Assembly (NCBI GenBank): GCA_022824805.1
Contig: JAJDZE010000185.1
Span: forward strand, 1-53,175
Direction of reading: 5' to 3'
Origin: Acidimicrobiia bacterium
GTDB lineage: Bacteria > Actinomycetota > Acidimicrobiia > Acidimicrobiales > Poriferisodalaceae
DNA length: 53,175 bases
In this document: positions 17,228 through 26,316 of the stretch, piece after piece
Numbering within the stretch: position 1 is the first letter of the stretch
Layout of the letters: every line of letters begins with the position of its first letter
The notes under the pieces: generated by a model
The model's input: the letters and a program-made list of their open reading frames with translations, nothing else
Databases searched by the model: none
Told to the model about the DNA's origin: nothing
Made by a program: the position numbers and the translations under genes

Positions 17228-17595
17228 CGATCGATGAACACTACATTCCTACGGCATTTCTCTGCTATGCCCGACACGATGATGTAAGCGATGACGGTCG
17301 AATTGCAAAACTTCGCGTGCTCATACAACGGGAAGTACAAGCTACCGATGGAGAGTCCTTCGCTATTCTTCAAGATACGTCAGACTTCTTGGTCGGCATG
17401 CAATTCCGCGATGAAATCGATGCAATTCTTGAGAAGGCATCTACTCTTATCTCGTTTGTAACCACATCGCTGTTCAATAGCTCCAACTGTCGTGCCGAAA
17501 TTTCGCGTTTTCGACAGTGTTCTGAATCCGAGCTGGTTCAGCCGCCAATCTTCCCAACCCGGCGCTTCGCGCTTGCGCGTGGTGTAGCTGTGTGA
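17224..17595 (+). pseudogene. TIR-domain effector, truncated by insertion-sequence DNA
   Basis: ATG 17224 overlaps the AAA-TOPRIM stop (ATGA). About 96 residues form a good TIR N-terminal half: TAFLCYARHDDVSDDGRI, then the FAILQDTSDFLVGMQFRDEI region, and the SSNCRAEI motif carrying the probable catalytic Glu (residue 92). TIR effectors cleave NAD+ or sense and make signal nucleotides in antiphage systems. From about residue 100 the frame runs into unrelated sequence and stops at 17595. ISL3-type DNA begins next to it, so the C-terminal part of TIR and any downstream domain are lost. The short open frame may still be translated but is unlikely to be functional. Confidence 0.75.
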
Positions 17596-18380
17596 GGGTC
17601 ACGGTCTGAATGGGAGGGACTCCCCAGAATCGGTGGTGGTTGTAATCCCGAGTTCTGGTGGATCCCTGTGAGGATTGACGCTATTCGCGCGTTGCATGTG
17701 GTTGTCGGCTTGAGTGTTGGCGTGACGGTGACCGGTGTGAGGGACCGCGACGGCGACCCTTTGGTGATCGGGATCGAGCTGGCTGGGCGGCCGTGCTGTG
17801 TTGGCGCGATCGCCGCTGGCGGTGCCCCGAAGGGTCGTGCGCGGTGGGCACGTTCATCGACCAGGGCCCCGCAGTCGCGCCGACCAGGGCGCGGACGGCC
17901 AGCCGGGCGGCGCGTCACGCGACCCGCCGCGCCGGCAAGGGCAGAGCGATCAGTGATATCGCCGCGGAGATCGGCTGCGGGTGGCACACCGCGATGGCTG
18001 CGGTGCACCGGTGGGGCGCAGCGCTGCTGGACGTCGACACTGAACGCCTCGACGGGGTCATTGCTTTGGGCCCCGACGAGATTTTGATGTTCCGCCGCGG
18101 CCGGTACCGCGAAAAGCACTGGGGCACCACCATCGCGGGGCACCCGCCGCGGCAGGCTGCTCGACATCGTGCCCGGTCGCAGCGCCGACGGGGCCACCGC
18201 ATGGATCCGAGCGAGATCGTCGCGGTGGCCCAAGCAGGTCCGCTGGGGCGTGATGGACCTGTCGGGGCCGTATCGCATGACGTTCACCGACGCTCTGCCG
18301 CACGCCCGCCAGGTCGCTGACCCGTACCGGGTGATCAAGCTCGCCAACTCGGCCGTCGACGACGTGCACCACCGGCCCGA
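17596..18380 (+). mobile_element. ISL3-family insertion sequence remnant
   Basis: Several frames together recover an ISL3-family transposase. The frame from GTG/ATG near 17668 gives VTGVRDRDGDPLVIGIELAG and the CC zinc-binding start. The frame around 17920-18160 gives RAGKGRAISDIAAEIGCGWH, ALLDVDTERLDGVIALG and the DEILMFRRGRYREKHWGTT segment. The third frame, around 18200-18370, gives VRWGVMDLSGPYRMTFTDAL and RQVADPYRVIKLANS. At least three frameshifts and loss of the C-terminal half make it non-functional. A hairpin-like ggactccccagaatc with gagttctggtggatcc (about 17619-17670) may be the IS left end. It truncates the TIR gene. Confidence 0.75.
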
Positions 18381-18539
18381 ACGACCGACAGTGCACTCAA
18401 GGCGCTCGAACCGACGCTCCTATCAGGTCACATTCGAACCGACCCGCTGGTGCGCGTCCCCGACACGACGCAGGCCGACAGATCGTTTTCAAGACACAAA
18501 GCCAGCGAAGAGTCGAGCCAAGCCCACACCATGCCAGAG

Positions 18540-18786
18540 ACACAGCTACCAGTATGAGTGCGAAGAGCCCCATATCTGCATCACGCCTGCCGCGCCCAGT
18601 CTCAACGGCAACGTTGAGCGTTCACACCGCATCGACGCCGAAGAGTCCTCTGCGGGCTCCTCGACGGCGACGGCATCGACGACACCGACATCCTCAACGA
18701 CCGCCTGCGCGCCTGGGAGGACAACCTGCAACTTCGAACGACCCCACGGCGGCCTCGACGGCCAAACCCCCTATGAGAGACCCTGA
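18540..18786 (+). pseudogene. IS481-family transposase C-terminal remnant
   Basis: The + strand encodes PAAPSLNGNVERSHRIDAEE, the conserved end of the rve/DDE core of IS481-like transposases. A shifted frame gives the equivalent of LDGDGIDDTDILNDRLRAWE, and the first frame resumes with FERPHGGLDGQTPYERP before a stop. Two frameshifts within 250 bp and no upstream catalytic region show a dead fragment. The DNA from 18381 to 18539, between this and the ISL3 remnant, has no recognisable coding content. Confidence 0.75.
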
Positions 18787-18813
18787 CCTCAACCGCCTAC
18801 GTCAGCAGCACAC

Positions 18814-19443
18814 CTAGGTGACCTCCTCTAGCCGTGTGCGAGCGAGATGTTCGAGCCGCTGAGCCTGGACCCAGAGCGTGCGGCGAATCCCCGTCTGAAC
18901 TTTCCGTTCGCTGATGACGCGCGCCAGATCGGCAATGGTCCGTGCGCGCCGAGCGATTCGAATGTCGGGGTGCTCACGCTTCGTGCGGGACGCGTCCGGC
19001 AGGATTTCACCTCGCACCGAACTGGGCAGCTCAATCAACTCGGCCTCTGGAATGTCGCCTTCATTGAGCACGGCGCTGAACAGAGAATCCGACAACGCCT
19101 GTTGGTACACGGTGAACTCCGCGCGGTCGAGCGTGTCCTTGATGACTTCGTCGCTCGCTTCTTGCAGGTCCCAAAACGGCCACATCTCGATCTCCGCGAC
19201 CTCAAAAGGGTCGAGGACTCGCATCGCCACAGCGTCGGTGCGCTGATTCGTCAGATGCCGTCTGATTCTCGTTCGCAGCTGCTCTCTGGTTTGACCGACG
19301 TAGATCGGTTCTCCGTCATAGTCGATGAACAGGTACACGCCAACCTTGCAGTCGCCTGCGGCTCTGCCATCCTCTCCAAGCAAATTGAGGACGCGGTCGA
19401 CGCCCTCGTAGAGCTCCGTGACGTCAAGAGGCTCGTCCACCAT
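18814..19443 (-). CDS. GIY-YIG nuclease, probable type II restriction endonuclease
   Basis: The 209-residue protein starts at ATG 19443 (MVDEPLDVTELYEG). Its GIY-YIG module is VGVYLFIDYDGEPIYVGQT, followed by the catalytic Arg in LRTRIRRHL, and a possible metal-binding Glu in DRAEFTVYQQ. The C-terminal half is helical and basic. It is adjacent to and overlaps a C5-methyltransferase gene on the same strand, so I infer a GIY-YIG restriction enzyme paired with its methylase, as in Eco29kI-like systems. I see no close similarity to Eco29kI beyond the motif. Its first ~64 codons lie inside the methylase open frame, discussed under that gene. Confidence 0.75.
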   Translation of the reverse strand: MVDEPLDVTELYEGVDRVLNLLGEDGRAAGDCKVGVYLFIDYDGEPIYVGQTREQLRTRIRRHLTNQRTDAVAMRVLDPFEVAEIEMWPFWDLQEASDEVIKDTLDRAEFTVYQQALSDSLFSAVLNEGDIPEAELIELPSSVRGEILPDASRTKREHPDIRIARRARTIADLARVISERKVQTGIRRTLWVQAQRLEHLARTRLEEVT

Positions 19444-20498
19444 CGGCTCAGTGCCCGAGCGAGCCAGTGATGACCGAGCCACTCGATGACCGGTACGCAC
19501 ACAGCGTCGCCCAACGCAAACATCGCTTGTCGCTCCGTAACAGCCCCGTAGTCAAGGTCACCGGCCCCTTGAAGCCTGGCGTACTCGTCTCGGCTCATCC
19601 AGCGCACATCCGCTGTGCCTCGTCCTGCGCGGACGATGGCCTGACGAGACGAACCGCCACGGGTCGTCCTGAGCGCCCCCGCAATCTCGTCCCCGCGAAT
19701 CTCCCATACCGCACGACCGTCGCGAGTGCGTCGGTACGCACCTCGCCAGCTCACTGTCTGGGATTCCCGATAGCAGCGAAGCCGGGCTTGCTGAAGATCG
19801 GATAGGGAATCGAAGAACGCATCGCGCTTGTCGCCCGTCCACCACTCGCCGCCGCTGTCTGCTACATCGGCTAGGCGAGTGTCGTCTCGCCGAGGCGGTG
19901 GCTCAACCGTCACAGCCGCGGCACCCTTGACGGCGAGCAGGAACACACGCGGGCGGCTCTGGGGAACGAACGCGGCTGCATCCACCGTCACGTCGCTCAC
20001 TTGGTAGCCGAGGTCGCCCAGGAGCTCAACGACAGTCCTGAAGTCTTGGCCGCCATTAGCCGTGAGGAAGCCCGGGACGTTCTCCACGAGCACAGCGTGC
20101 GGTGCCCGCTCACCCATTTCGGCGATGATCCGGACGAAATGGTGGATCAAGCCAGAGTGTTCGCCAGCGAGACCGGCGCGGGCACCCGCCAAGGACAGGT
20201 CCACGCATGGAAACGAGGCCGTAGCTAGCTCGACATCAGGAATCTGTTCGCCACAAATGTCACGAATGTCCCCGACAACAAGTGGCTCCTCGCCCCAGTT
20301 CGCTCGATAGAGCGCTGCCTTGGTCTCGTCGATGTCGTTCGCGAACACGGTTCGGACACCGCAACGCTCAAGGCCAGCACGCACCAACCCCATGCCGGCG
20401 AAGAACTCCGCTGCGCGCGGCCCCGCCTGCTGGTCATGGACCGGGAACAGCCCCATCTGCCGAAAACCAGTGCCCGGGATCGGACGGTTCTGCGCCAT
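19251..20498 (-). CDS. dcm: DNA (cytosine-5-)-methyltransferase
   Basis: The chosen start is ATG 20498 (MAQNRPIPGTGFRQMGLFPV), with gaggg about 11 nt upstream; the frame is open to 21035, but that part looks non-coding. C5-methylase motifs are: I, AEFFAGMGLVRAGLE; IV, SFPCVDLSLAG with the catalytic Cys; VI, VLVENVPGF; VIII, PQSRPRVFLL; TRD region RTTRGGSSRQAI; IX/X, YARLQGAGD and ALGDAVCVPVIEWLGHH. The domain is complete by about 19455. The frame then runs out of sense through the nuclease gene to 19251, a 193-nt overlap. A +1 shift would end it at TGA 19448-19450, 4 nt before the nuclease ATG, so a small indel may have removed the native stop. Confidence 0.88.
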   Translation of the reverse strand: MAQNRPIPGTGFRQMGLFPVHDQQAGPRAAEFFAGMGLVRAGLERCGVRTVFANDIDETKAALYRANWGEEPLVVGDIRDICGEQIPDVELATASFPCVDLSLAGARAGLAGEHSGLIHHFVRIIAEMGERAPHAVLVENVPGFLTANGGQDFRTVVELLGDLGYQVSDVTVDAAAFVPQSRPRVFLLAVKGAAAVTVEPPPRRDDTRLADVADSGGEWWTGDKRDAFFDSLSDLQQARLRCYRESQTVSWRGAYRRTRDGRAVWEIRGDEIAGALRTTRGGSSRQAIVRAGRGTADVRWMSRDEYARLQGAGDLDYGAVTERQAMFALGDAVCVPVIEWLGHHWLARALSRWWTSLLTSRSSTRASTASSICLERMAEPQATARLACTCSSTMTENRSTSVKPESSCERESDGI

Positions 20499-21131
20499 GC
20501 GCGAACCCTCGTCCAGCAGCAGGGCCATCAGCGGAGGGGGGCGGTCGAAGTCATGCGAACGACAGTAGGCGTCGGGTGTCACAAACCGAGCGATACCGGC
20601 CGTAACCTCAATGCGAGACGCACCGCGAACCCCGCATGCAACCCGAGCCGGCGAGCGAGGCCGCGTCTGACAGTCCCTCGAGCTGGCGCACCGGTTGGGT
20701 GCCACCGGTCGCAGCGGCGCCCTGGTGAACGGCGTGCTGGCAGCCTCCGACGCCCGGTGACGCCGTTCGTCGCCGCGTGCGCCGCCTACGGAGCGATCAG
20801 CCTGGCCTGCGTGCTGTAGGCGCATCGGCACCGGCAGCCGACTGTTCCCGCGCATCGCTCCCCGGCATCTTGAGCGGCCGCGCCTGACAGCCCGTCGTCG
20901 CGCAAGCCGTTCCCTGAGCTCGTCTCGCGGCCTCACGCTCGCAGCGCTCGGAGAGCGCGCGAAGACATGCGTGATTCGAGGCCATTCCTTTGCAGATTCA
21001 AAGAGATAGAAAATCATTGGCATGATCTGAAACAACGCGTCTAGAACTCACTGCGAGTCCTCCCGGCGACCTCGTGGGAACGAGACGCCAAGGAATCCGA
21101 CGTCACAGGACGAGTTCGAAGGAGATGAGCG
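20499..21131. other. 633-bp boundary region without a recognised gene
   Basis: No frame gives a family I know. Two short + strand frames have protein-like ends: ELAHRLGATGRSGALVNGVL stopping near 20760, overlapped by TPFVAACAAYGAISLACVL stopping near 20819. They may be debris of a membrane protein gene. The stretch 20960-21060 is A+T-richer and may contain the promoter of the lipoprotein/Tad operon; gaaggagatgagcg just before 21132 supplies its ribosome site. This region is the probable right edge of the defence island. Confidence 0.35.
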
Positions 21132-23120
21132 ATGGCCATTCGAAGGCGCCGCAGCGTGACCGCACTGGGCCCGCTGGTGGCCGTTGTCGGGGTGCTGGTG
21201 GCAGCGTGCAGCGTCGGCGGCGGTGAACCGGTCGATCCTGTCCCGTCGATCTCGGTGGGCACCGGCGACGCCGCCATCGACGACGCTGACAGCGCCGACG
21301 GTGAGCAGCGCTCGGCGCTGGGCGAGCGTCCCGCCGGCGAGGCACGGCTGATCGTCGCGGGCACTGGCGAGTACCCGATCACGGGCACGCATCGCTCACC
21401 GCTCGAACCGCAGTCGGCCGTCGCGATCGGCGGCGGCCGCATCTGGGTTCCCTGGCCGCCGTATCCGGCGCCGCGTTTGGACCCACCACGTCATAGCCAA
21501 TCGGCAGCGGCCGGCTCGCACTCGGAGCTGCTCGGCGACATCGGCCGGGGTCACGAATACATCGTCCGCCAACGCGCGCAGTGGGAAGCGATGCCGCCCT
21601 ACCTGCCGGAAGCTCGGACCGCGTTTGCCGAAGGGACTCGGGTGGCACGCCGGCGCGGAGGCACCGAAACGGCGTGGGAGTTGGCGGTCGATCCAGCGGG
21701 ACTCGACTACGAGACCCGCATTCATGCGGACCGCAGCATCGCCTACGACCACGTATCGCTGTGCCCGCCGCATCCCACACCCGCCTCGCTCGGCGTGGAT
21801 CCCAGCGCTGCAGATGCCGAGCAGGACCGGGCCGGCGCGGCCATCGAATCGTTCATCACCGGGATGCGCTCGCCCGGGGGTCGGCCGATGCACTCGTGGG
21901 GCACGACGGTCAATGAGGTCGCCAAGCTGCTCGTCTACAGCCCCGGCGAGCCGATGGAGCTTGCCCTTGGCGGCCACAGCCTGACTGATGCGGGATTCTT
22001 CCCCGGCGACTGGTCGGCGCAGGCGAAGCGCTGGCTTGCCCAGAGGGCGGCCCAAGGCGCCGTCACGGACTCGATCATCGGGCACGCTGCTGTCAGCAGC
22101 GGCCCCGCCACACTCTGGGAAGCCTGCAGCGATCTGGCCACCATCATTCCGGGCGTCTACACCGAGTCGCACCGCACCCGACAGCTCGAGTCGCTGTGGG
22201 CTCGTGGGCTGCGGCTCGAGTTCACGGCGCCGGCCGTCGAGCGGGCCTGGGTGGCCGATCTCAGTGCCGCGGGCCACGCGCTGGCGGTGATCTGCCACGC
22301 GCCGGGGCAATCGTTCCTCGTCGATGCCTCGACAGGCGAGCGTCTCGATGCTGGCACCCGTCACCGAGCGCAAGTCGAGGCGATGTGGCTCACTTGGTCG
22401 CGGCTCAGCTATCGAGTGCTCCGCAATGCCCTGTTCGAGGGTGACTGCGACAGCGACGCTTTCTCTTCCGCGACGCGGTGGCTGCACGAACGCAAGGACG
22501 CTCACGCCGCAGCCATCGACTGGAGCGAACCCCGTGCATGGGGCTCGGGCGTGCGCAACCAGTGGATCGCCGTGCGCGAGTGGGTGGAGGTGCCCCAGCA
22601 CGAGGCTTGGCAGGCGCACCGCGATCACAGCTGGCATCTGCGGTTCTGGTGCCAGGTCGGCATCCCCGTCGGTGCACTGGTCGACGGCGAGCTGCTGCGG
22701 CCCGAGCTGGTGTCTCACTGCACTCCCGGGCAGTGGTCGGCGTTGGTCGAGGCCACGGCAGCCGCGCCCCAAGTGACAAGCGAGCTCTCGGCGACGCACT
22801 GGGAACCAGATGCGAGCTGGCACGAGCGCATGTATCTCTCGCAGTTCAAGTCGTTCGAACAGGTCCTGGGCTGCCCTGCGAATCCCGATCTCATCGAGGA
22901 GGCGCTCGCACGGCCGATTGAGCGGCGGGCAAAGAAGCCATGGCCGCCGCGCTCGCTCCCGCTCACCCCCGACGGGCATGCCTACCCGCGCCCGATGCCG
23001 CCGTGCCCCGAGGCCGGCTGGCCACCGCAGACAGATCAGTTCTGGTGGCCTGAGGCCGAACCGCTGGCCAATGCCGGCGGTGACAGGTCGGCCGACGAAA
23101 CCGCAGGGGCGACGTCATGA
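21132..23120 (+). CDS. large lipoprotein of the Tad locus, function unknown
   Basis: The 662-residue protein starts at ATG 21132 after gaaggagatgagcg. The N-terminus has basic residues, a hydrophobic segment and a lipobox ending LVAACS, so it is probably exported and lipid-anchored at Cys near residue 26. A low-complexity Asp/Ser/Gly stretch follows, then a mostly Trp- and His-rich mature region without repeats or a family I recognise. It overlaps the next gene by 4 nt (ATGA) and heads the Tad-like gene series. It may be a surface or assembly component of the pilus, but that is context only. Confidence 0.7.
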   Translation: MAIRRRRSVTALGPLVAVVGVLVAACSVGGGEPVDPVPSISVGTGDAAIDDADSADGEQRSALGERPAGEARLIVAGTGEYPITGTHRSPLEPQSAVAIGGGRIWVPWPPYPAPRLDPPRHSQSAAAGSHSELLGDIGRGHEYIVRQRAQWEAMPPYLPEARTAFAEGTRVARRRGGTETAWELAVDPAGLDYETRIHADRSIAYDHVSLCPPHPTPASLGVDPSAADAEQDRAGAAIESFITGMRSPGGRPMHSWGTTVNEVAKLLVYSPGEPMELALGGHSLTDAGFFPGDWSAQAKRWLAQRAAQGAVTDSIIGHAAVSSGPATLWEACSDLATIIPGVYTESHRTRQLESLWARGLRLEFTAPAVERAWVADLSAAGHALAVICHAPGQSFLVDASTGERLDAGTRHRAQVEAMWLTWSRLSYRVLRNALFEGDCDSDAFSSATRWLHERKDAHAAAIDWSEPRAWGSGVRNQWIAVREWVEVPQHEAWQAHRDHSWHLRFWCQVGIPVGALVDGELLRPELVSHCTPGQWSALVEATAAAPQVTSELSATHWEPDASWHERMYLSQFKSFEQVLGCPANPDLIEEALARPIERRAKKPWPPRSLPLTPDGHAYPRPMPPCPEAGWPPQTDQFWWPEAEPLANAGGDRSADETAGATS

Positions 23121-25582
23121 GTCGCCGCAGCAACTCACAGCGCACCTTCTCGGCACGGCGCTGGTTCGCGGGCGCGTGCGTGGTGCTTGCGGCGCTTGGC
23201 ATCGTGGCAGCGCCCGACGACCCCGCTGAAGCACAGACATCTGTCGCACCTGTGCTGGCCTGCGGCGGCGGCATGGTGCTCGACAGTTCGAGCGGCCAGT
23301 GCCTGACTCCACGCACCGAGACGTCGCTGCGCCCTTCGAGCTGCTCGGCGGGGTCGGTGCGAGTGGCGGGTCAGTACGGCGGCCACGTCTGTCAGAGGAA
23401 GGTGACCGAGCAGGTGGACACCGGGCGGACGCAGCAGGTGTACAGCCATACGACCTACGACAAGGTATGGGTGCCGACCGGCACCAAGCGAGTGCAGACG
23501 GGAACGAACCGCGTCTGGGTGCCTGCCAAGACGGTCATCGAGCCGCTGGTGCCGCCGGTGCGAGTGCAGACCGGCACACGCACCGAGTCGAAGGTGGTGA
23601 CGCGCCCTGGGCCTGACGTGCTCTACGAGGTCAGCTACCAAGCAGAGGTCACGACCACGCGTACGGTCAAGCGCTGCACCTTCGACCCGTTAGCCGGTCG
23701 GCAGTGCTGGAATGAAACCGTCTCCAAAACGCGCACGGTGACGCGGACGCGCCTCGAGTGCTGCATACCCGGCCCGCCGATCACCGAGACCGTCACCACC
23801 GAAGTTCCCGTCTACGAGTACCGGACCTCGCGCACGGCCACTATCCCCGGCTACTGGAGCGAGACCCCGGTCTACTCCGAGGTCGAGACCGGCTACTGGG
23901 ACCGGGTGCCCACCATCCACCACACCACCGTGCCGATCTACGAGACCGTGGTGACCTGGGTGACGGCATCGGCCACGCTGGGCTCGTGCCCGTCAGGCTG
24001 GCAGCCCGTCGGCAGCCAGTGCTCGCGCACCGTCCTCGGCCCGCCGTCTGCCACGCCGGCGCAGAGCTGCCCGTCGGGCTCGGTGCCCCGCTACGGCGAC
24101 GCGCTGGGCGGCAACGGCCCCTCGGCGTTGACCTGCCAGTCGTCCGCTCCCGGGTCCGACACAGACACCGGCACGGAGCAGGACGACAGCGGCGGACCAG
24201 AGGACAGCCCCGACGGAACGGCGCGGTCGCTGCTGCATCTGGCCGGTGAGAGCGACGAGCGGCTGGCCGAGCTGGGCATCCACCGGTGCTCGAACGGGCT
24301 GCTGTCCTATGTGCCGTGCAGTGAGCTTCCGGGTCGTACGTGGAATGACGACCCCGATGCCTGCGACGACATCGAGGGGACGGTCTATCGGCCCGACCAT
24401 GGCGGCTCCTGCGTTACGCCTGCCGACGTGCTGAACAAATGCACGACGCCCGGGCAGTGCGCAGACACCACCATTCGCACCTACTGCCCCGCGATCGGCG
24501 AACTGGCCGACACGCGGCTCGAGGAGCATGTCCATCCGCGGCGCGGGGCGGAGACCTACCGCGTCTGCCGCTTCGACTGCTCCGACTTCGGCTCGCTGCC
24601 GTCGTACGTGCGCACGCGCATCAACGGCTCCTACGACTACGCCTGCGTACCCGAGCCTGACTCGGACGACGATCCCACCTCTTCCACGACAACCACGCAG
24701 CCCGGCACCACGACCACGACCACAGCCGTTACCACGACCACGACCACAGCCGTCACCGCTACCACGACCACAGCTGCCACCACTACCACTGCCGAATCGA
24801 CGACCACCACCACGTCAGCTCAGATCGACGAGGACGAAGACGAGGACGAACCCGACGACGGCGGCGATCCCGACGATCCGCCTGCTACGACCGTGGCCGG
24901 CACCCTGCCCACGACGACCACAGCAGCGCCCGGACCGAAGTGCCCGCCGCTTCCGCCGCTTCCGCTCGGCGCAGCCGACGCCGCGGCGCTGGTATGGCAG
25001 TCGCACGTGCGCCCAGCGAACGCGGCCTCGTCACCCCAGAAGCACATGCCCGGCGCTGGACGGTTCTTGCAGGTGGCACCCGGGCGCGGATGGCTGCGCG
25101 CGCACCGCACGGTGCAGGTCAGCGATCCGAGCTGCGTGTGGACGGCGACGCACTTGCGCACGGCATGGTCGGAGCTGCGGCCGTGGATTTCCGCCGAGCG
25201 TCTGCTGATCGAGGCCGAGCCGGGCGCGAGGCACTTGGCGGACCGCTGGGATGCGCTCAGCGCCGACCAGCAGCAGCTCCTGCGCCAGTGGCACCGAGTG
25301 GGCGCAACTCCTGGGGAAGTCACCTGCGCGGTCGCCGACGCCACCGGCGCCACCGCATCATCGCGTTGCGGCTGGCTGCTCGCGCACCCCGCGGCATACG
25401 CGTGGCGCTTCGATGTGTGCTTCGAAGCGACACCGACGTTGGGACAGCGAAGTACCAGAGGCGGCGGATTGCCTACAGGCGCTTGCTGGGCGACGCTGGC
25501 CTCGGGCGTGGACTGGGTCCGGCCGGTGAGCGCTTACGCCGATAGTCGCGTGACCGTTGCACAGAGCGGGACGCGGCCGTGA
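23117..25582 (+). CDS. secreted Thr-rich protein with repeated Tyr/Val/Trp segments
   Basis: The 821-residue protein starts in an ATGA overlap. It has a signal peptide (RRWFAGACVVLAALGIVAAP then AEAQ). Residues about 95-280 are built from irregular repeats such as YDKVWVPTGTKRVQTGTNRV, VPPVRVQTGTRTES and GYWSETPVYSEVETGYWDRV with many Thr-Val-Thr strands. Cys-containing modules follow (GSCPSGWQPVGSQCS and CGGGMVLDSSSGQCL styles). A Thr-only linker of about 40 residues (near 520-565) leads into an Asp/Glu-rich stretch and a C-terminal ~230-residue Cys-containing domain. This is the plan of a wall-exposed adhesin or stalk. It lies between the lipoprotein and pilus genes. No named family is recognised. 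Confidence 0.7.
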   Translation: MSRRSNSQRTFSARRWFAGACVVLAALGIVAAPDDPAEAQTSVAPVLACGGGMVLDSSSGQCLTPRTETSLRPSSCSAGSVRVAGQYGGHVCQRKVTEQVDTGRTQQVYSHTTYDKVWVPTGTKRVQTGTNRVWVPAKTVIEPLVPPVRVQTGTRTESKVVTRPGPDVLYEVSYQAEVTTTRTVKRCTFDPLAGRQCWNETVSKTRTVTRTRLECCIPGPPITETVTTEVPVYEYRTSRTATIPGYWSETPVYSEVETGYWDRVPTIHHTTVPIYETVVTWVTASATLGSCPSGWQPVGSQCSRTVLGPPSATPAQSCPSGSVPRYGDALGGNGPSALTCQSSAPGSDTDTGTEQDDSGGPEDSPDGTARSLLHLAGESDERLAELGIHRCSNGLLSYVPCSELPGRTWNDDPDACDDIEGTVYRPDHGGSCVTPADVLNKCTTPGQCADTTIRTYCPAIGELADTRLEEHVHPRRGAETYRVCRFDCSDFGSLPSYVRTRINGSYDYACVPEPDSDDDPTSSTTTTQPGTTTTTTAVTTTTTTAVTATTTTAATTTTAESTTTTTSAQIDEDEDEDEPDDGGDPDDPPATTVAGTLPTTTTAAPGPKCPPLPPLPLGAADAAALVWQSHVRPANAASSPQKHMPGAGRFLQVAPGRGWLRAHRTVQVSDPSCVWTATHLRTAWSELRPWISAERLLIEAEPGARHLADRWDALSADQQQLLRQWHRVGATPGEVTCAVADATGATASSRCGWLLAHPAAYAWRFDVCFEATPTLGQRSTRGGGLPTGACWATLASGVDWVRPVSAYADSRVTVAQSGTRP
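24707..24812 (+). repeat. Thr-codon low-complexity repeat
   Basis: The 23-mer accacgaccacgaccacagccgt occurs at 24707-24729 and again at 24731-24753 (24-bp period), followed by further acc/acg/act runs to about 24812. It encodes the Thr-rich linker of the secreted protein and is a likely site of copy-number slippage between strains. Confidence 0.75.
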
Positions 25583-26313
25583 CGCCGTCGGTTCGCACCG
25601 GATTCGGGTCCGATGACCCGGCACCGGCCTCGCCAGGCGCGACACGCCCCGGCATCGAGCCGTGGCGTGTCGGTGTCTCAGCAGTGATCGTCGCCGTTGT
25701 CGTAGCGGCGATCTGGCTGTGGGGCCGTCCGCACCAAGAGCCGCCGCAAGCGCTCGCGGCGGTGACATCGGAGGCGTGGCTCGCAGGCCAGCCGCCGGGC
25801 GCCTTTGAGACGGTGCACGTTCCCGTGGACCTCGCCGGCCAATTCGCTGATCCTGACCTGATCGCGAGCAGCATCGCGGCCTTCGATGTCCCCGCGGGGA
25901 CCTTCGTCACGCCGGCGCTGCTGGGTTCGCCTGATGCGGTGATCGGTGCGAACACCGTCATGCGACTGCGCGCAGACACCTCAGCGTGGCCAGAGCCTGG
26001 TCCTCGTGCGGGCAGCCGTGCCGTCGTCGCAGGCGTGCTGGGCGGCTGCGCGCTCGACGTGACGACGCTGGCAGGCGGTGCGGACGGCACCATCGTGGTG
26101 CATGTCGACGCGGCGAGCGCTGCACGTTATGTGCGCGTCGCCGATCTGGACGGGCTCGTGGTCTGGCCGGCGCCGCCCGACGGCTGGCCCGCGTGCCGCC
26201 CGGTGAGCAGTGCGGGCGCAGTCTCATCGATGTTCGGCAGCAATGTGCCGCCGGGATTCGGCAACGAATCTCCGTCGTCTCCGTCGCCATCCGCGAATCC
26301 GGCGGGAGGCTGA
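25579..26313 (+). CDS. CpaB/RcpC-like SAF-domain membrane protein
   Basis: The 244-residue protein starts at GTG 25579, overlapping the previous stop (GTGA). A single membrane helix (VSAVIVAVVVAAIWLW, about residues 33-50) is followed by a segment resembling a SAF domain: HVPVDLAGQFADPDLIASSI, then DVPAGTFVTPALLG. CpaB/RcpC proteins of Flp pilus systems have this arrangement, with the periplasmic or wall-side domain helping pilus assembly. The tail is Ser/Pro-rich. It ends 3 bp before the ATPase gene. The SAF assignment rests on pattern and context and is moderate. Confidence 0.6.
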   Translation: MTPSVRTGFGSDDPAPASPGATRPGIEPWRVGVSAVIVAVVVAAIWLWGRPHQEPPQALAAVTSEAWLAGQPPGAFETVHVPVDLAGQFADPDLIASSIAAFDVPAGTFVTPALLGSPDAVIGANTVMRLRADTSAWPEPGPRAGSRAVVAGVLGGCALDVTTLAGGADGTIVVHVDAASAARYVRVADLDGLVVWPAPPDGWPACRPVSSAGAVSSMFGSNVPPGFGNESPSSPSPSANPAGG

Positions 26314-26316
26314 GGA

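Noticed and set aside
20499-21035. N-terminal extension of the C5-methylase frame
   Set aside because: The extension is Arg/Ser-rich and has no motif; ATG 20498 has a ribosome site and leaves a normal-length enzyme.
24690-24815. CRISPR-like short repeats
   Set aside because: The repeat is an in-frame Thr-codon run without spacers; it is protein low complexity.
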